DNA from: Candidatus Falkowiibacteriota bacterium
GTDB lineage: Bacteria; Patescibacteriota; Patescibacteriia; UBA11705; JACRDX01
NCBI GenBank assembly: GCA_016212745.1
Contig: JACRDX010000053.1
Coordinates: 1-12,830, forward strand
DNA: 12,830 nt
Reading direction: 5' to 3'
Part shown: positions 11,384 to 12,830 of the stretch, in pieces
Numbering within the stretch: position 1 is the stretch's first letter
Layout of the letters: each line of letters starts with the position of its first letter
Program-made: the position numbers and the translations under genes
The notes under the pieces: generated by a model
The model's input: only the letters and a program-made list of their open reading frames with translations
Told to the model about the DNA's origin: nothing
The model's database searches: none

Positions 11384-11629
11384 ATGGGTCTCCCAGCATT
11401 TAGACGGAGCAGATCGCAAGTTCGCCGCGCACGCAGCCATCTGGCAATCGAAGCTCCGCAACTTACAAAATGTCCAAATTGCAGCAAACTTACACTCCCT
11501 CACCGCGCGTGCGCTTTTTGCGGTTTTTACAAAGGACGACAAGTTGTCGCAATCAAAGCTGACATTTTGGCAAAGCGCGAAACCAAGCGCAAAAAGCAGG
11601 AGGAAAAAGCAAAGGCAAAGAAAAAATAA
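11384..11629 (+). CDS. rpmF: Large ribosomal subunit protein bL32
   Basis: Small protein of the 50S subunit. 81 residues: [20 protein letters not shown] is the basic N terminus that enters rRNA, and the zinc ribbon has four cysteines, C30-P-N-C33 and C43-A-F-C46, followed by GFYKGRQVV. The paired CxxC form marks the zinc-binding C+ version. The tail is extended by about 26 residues that are almost all Lys, Arg, Glu and Ala ([18 protein letters not shown]), longer than in the usual 57-60-residue protein. The start is placed at the L32-like MGLPAFRRS; a longer reading from 11258 would run through the tRNA. The gene lies 20 bp after the tRNA and 10 bp before hppA, so the three may be one transcript. 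No Shine-Dalgarno sequence. Confidence 0.93.
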   Translation: MGLPAFRRSRSQVRRARSHLAIEAPQLTKCPNCSKLTLPHRACAFCGFYKGRQVVAIKADILAKRETKRKKQEEKAKAKKK

Positions 11630-11639
11630 CGTAAAAAAT

Positions 11640-12830
11640 ATGACTTCTTGGTTAATTTTTTCATTGGTCTGCGCTGTTATCGCGATTATTTACGGCGCAC
11701 TGATGATTGTTTCAATTTTGAAACAAAAATGCGATGACGAAAAAATGAAAGCAATCGCAAAAGCAATTCAAGAAGGCGCGAGCGCTTATTTGAACCGGCA
11801 GTATAAAACAATTGGAATCATCGGAATTATTGTCACCGTTGTACTGGGAATTTTTTTAAACTGGAAAGTCGCGCTTGGCTTTGTTGTCGGCGCGATTTTG
11901 TCAGCATTGGCAGGATACATTGGAATGAACATTTCTGTCAGAGCAAATATCCGCGCAGCTGAAGCGGCCAAAAAAGGAATGCCTGCGGCATTAAAAGTCG
12001 CGGCGCGCGGCGGCGCAATCACCGGCTTATTGGTTGTTGGTTTAGGATTGCTCGGAGTTGCCGGATATTACGCGATTTTCAAAGATGTCTATGCTTTAAT
12101 CGGGCTTGGATTTGGCGGAAGTTTAATTTCAATTTTTGCTCGTTTGGGCGGTGGGATTTTTACAAAAGCTGCTGACGTTGGGGCTGACCTCGTTGGAAAA
12201 ATTGAAGCAAATATTCCGGAAGACGACCCGAGAAACCCGGCCGTGATTGCCGATAATGTCGGCGACAATGTCGGAGATTGCGCCGGAATGGCAGCTGACC
12301 TTTTTGAAACTTACGCCGTAACAACTGTAGCGGCAATGTTGCTTGGCACACTCACCTTTACCAGCTTTGGCAATGCTGTAATTTTCCCATTGGTTTTGGG
12401 CGGAATTTCAATTATCGCGTCAATCATCGGAACGTTCTTCATTAAACTTGGCAAAAAGCAAAATATCATGGGTGCGCTTTACAAAGGTTTGGCAGCGTCA
12501 GGAATTTTGGCAGCAATTGGTTTTTACTTTGTGACTGACAAACTTTTGGCAGGCAATGGACTTTATCCAACGAAAAATATTTTTTGGAGCGCGATCATCG
12601 GCTTAATTGTCACAGCAGCATTGGTAATTATCACTGAATATTACACAGCAAAAGAACGCGCGCCAGTTAAAGGAATCGCCGAAGCATCGCAAACCGGACA
12701 CGCGACAAACATCATCGCCGGTTTGGCGGTCTCTATGAAATCAACAGCGCTTCCGATTATCATAATCGCGGCGGCAATTTTGGGCGCATACAGCTTGGCC
12801 GGAATTTACGGCGTGGCAATCGCGGCAATG
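11640..12830 (+). CDS. hppA: Membrane-bound proton-pumping pyrophosphatase, partial (3' end outside window)
   Basis: Hydrolyses pyrophosphate and uses the energy to pump H+ (or Na+) across the membrane. 397 codons are open from ATG (11640) to the edge; the full family length is about 650-750. Hydrophobic helices begin at 3-26, 57-73 and 77-99, and continue. The catalytic stretch [18 protein letters not shown], then [29 protein letters not shown] (about 179-225) has the acidic residues that bind Mg-PPi, and EYYT and [23 protein letters not shown] follow near 350-385. The GNTxxA site that separates K+-dependent from K+-independent enzymes is beyond the edge, so that and the pumped ion are open. 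Start: ten bases after the L32 stop, ATG with a good membrane N terminus. Saving ATP through PPi fits a small-genome, fermentative organism. Confidence 0.96.
   Translation, partial: MTSWLIFSLVCAVIAIIYGALMIVSILKQKCDDEKMKAIAKAIQEGASAYLNRQYKTIGIIGIIVTVVLGIFLNWKVALGFVVGAILSALAGYIGMNISVRANIRAAEAAKKGMPAALKVAARGGAITGLLVVGLGLLGVAGYYAIFKDVYALIGLGFGGSLISIFARLGGGIFTKAADVGADLVGKIEANIPEDDPRNPAVIADNVGDNVGDCAGMAADLFETYAVTTVAAMLLGTLTFTSFGNAVIFPLVLGGISIIASIIGTFFIKLGKKQNIMGALYKGLAASGILAAIGFYFVTDKLLAGNGLYPTKNIFWSAIIGLIVTAALVIITEYYTAKERAPVKGIAEASQTGHATNIIAGLAVSMKSTALPIIIIAAAILGAYSLAGIYGVAIAAM

Overview
The window looks like a chromosomal segment of a Candidate Phyla Radiation (Patescibacteria) bacterium. The evidence is an AT-rich genome, TGA used as an ordinary stop, compact head-to-tail genes, almost no Shine-Dalgarno sequences, and conserved genes (tsaD, tsaE) interrupted in frame by short low-complexity repeats of the NFKFQISN / SNFQFPI type often seen in that group. 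This placement is inferred from style, not from a marker tree. Reading is by eye; no search or folding program was run.

Left part (1-3723): an integron-like cassette array. A tyrosine recombinase (1-679, minus strand, cut by the window edge) is transcribed away from a leader of about 230 bp. The leader holds a palindrome next to the recombinase start, a plus-strand promoter and a possible attI-like site near 888. Five cassettes follow, all on the plus strand, each with one small ORF and each closed by an attC-like imperfect inverted repeat with RYYYAAC-like and GTTRRRY-like ends. The cassette products are an unknown acidic protein, a MazG-type nucleotide pyrophosphohydrolase, a small unknown protein, a membrane protein and another unknown acidic protein. 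The recombinase lacks the extra segment that marks true integron integrases (IntI) and looks like a Xer-type enzyme. That pairing, in a probable CPR host, is the most interesting feature here.

Middle (3724-6550): the head of a sixth cassette without an ORF, then a consensus promoter overlapped by three copies of a 10-bp operator-like repeat. This promoter drives a class II Fic protein with a C-terminal winged helix and a phosphoribosyltransferase. ClpP has its own promoter. Between clpP and the converging vanW gene lies a probable structured small RNA of about 160 nt with its own promoter and intrinsic terminator.

Right part: a minus-strand cluster tsaD - (structured 120-bp spacer) - tsaE - hsp20 - DUF3006-like - vanW, combining tRNA t6A modification, a small chaperone and a membrane-anchored VanW/YoaR protein. 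Divergent from it, on the plus strand, are tRNA-Glu(TTC), ribosomal protein L32 and the first 397 codons of a membrane-bound proton-pumping pyrophosphatase, which runs off the window. The boundary between the two directions is filled with the same AT-rich, self-complementary repeat family that interrupts tsaD and tsaE.
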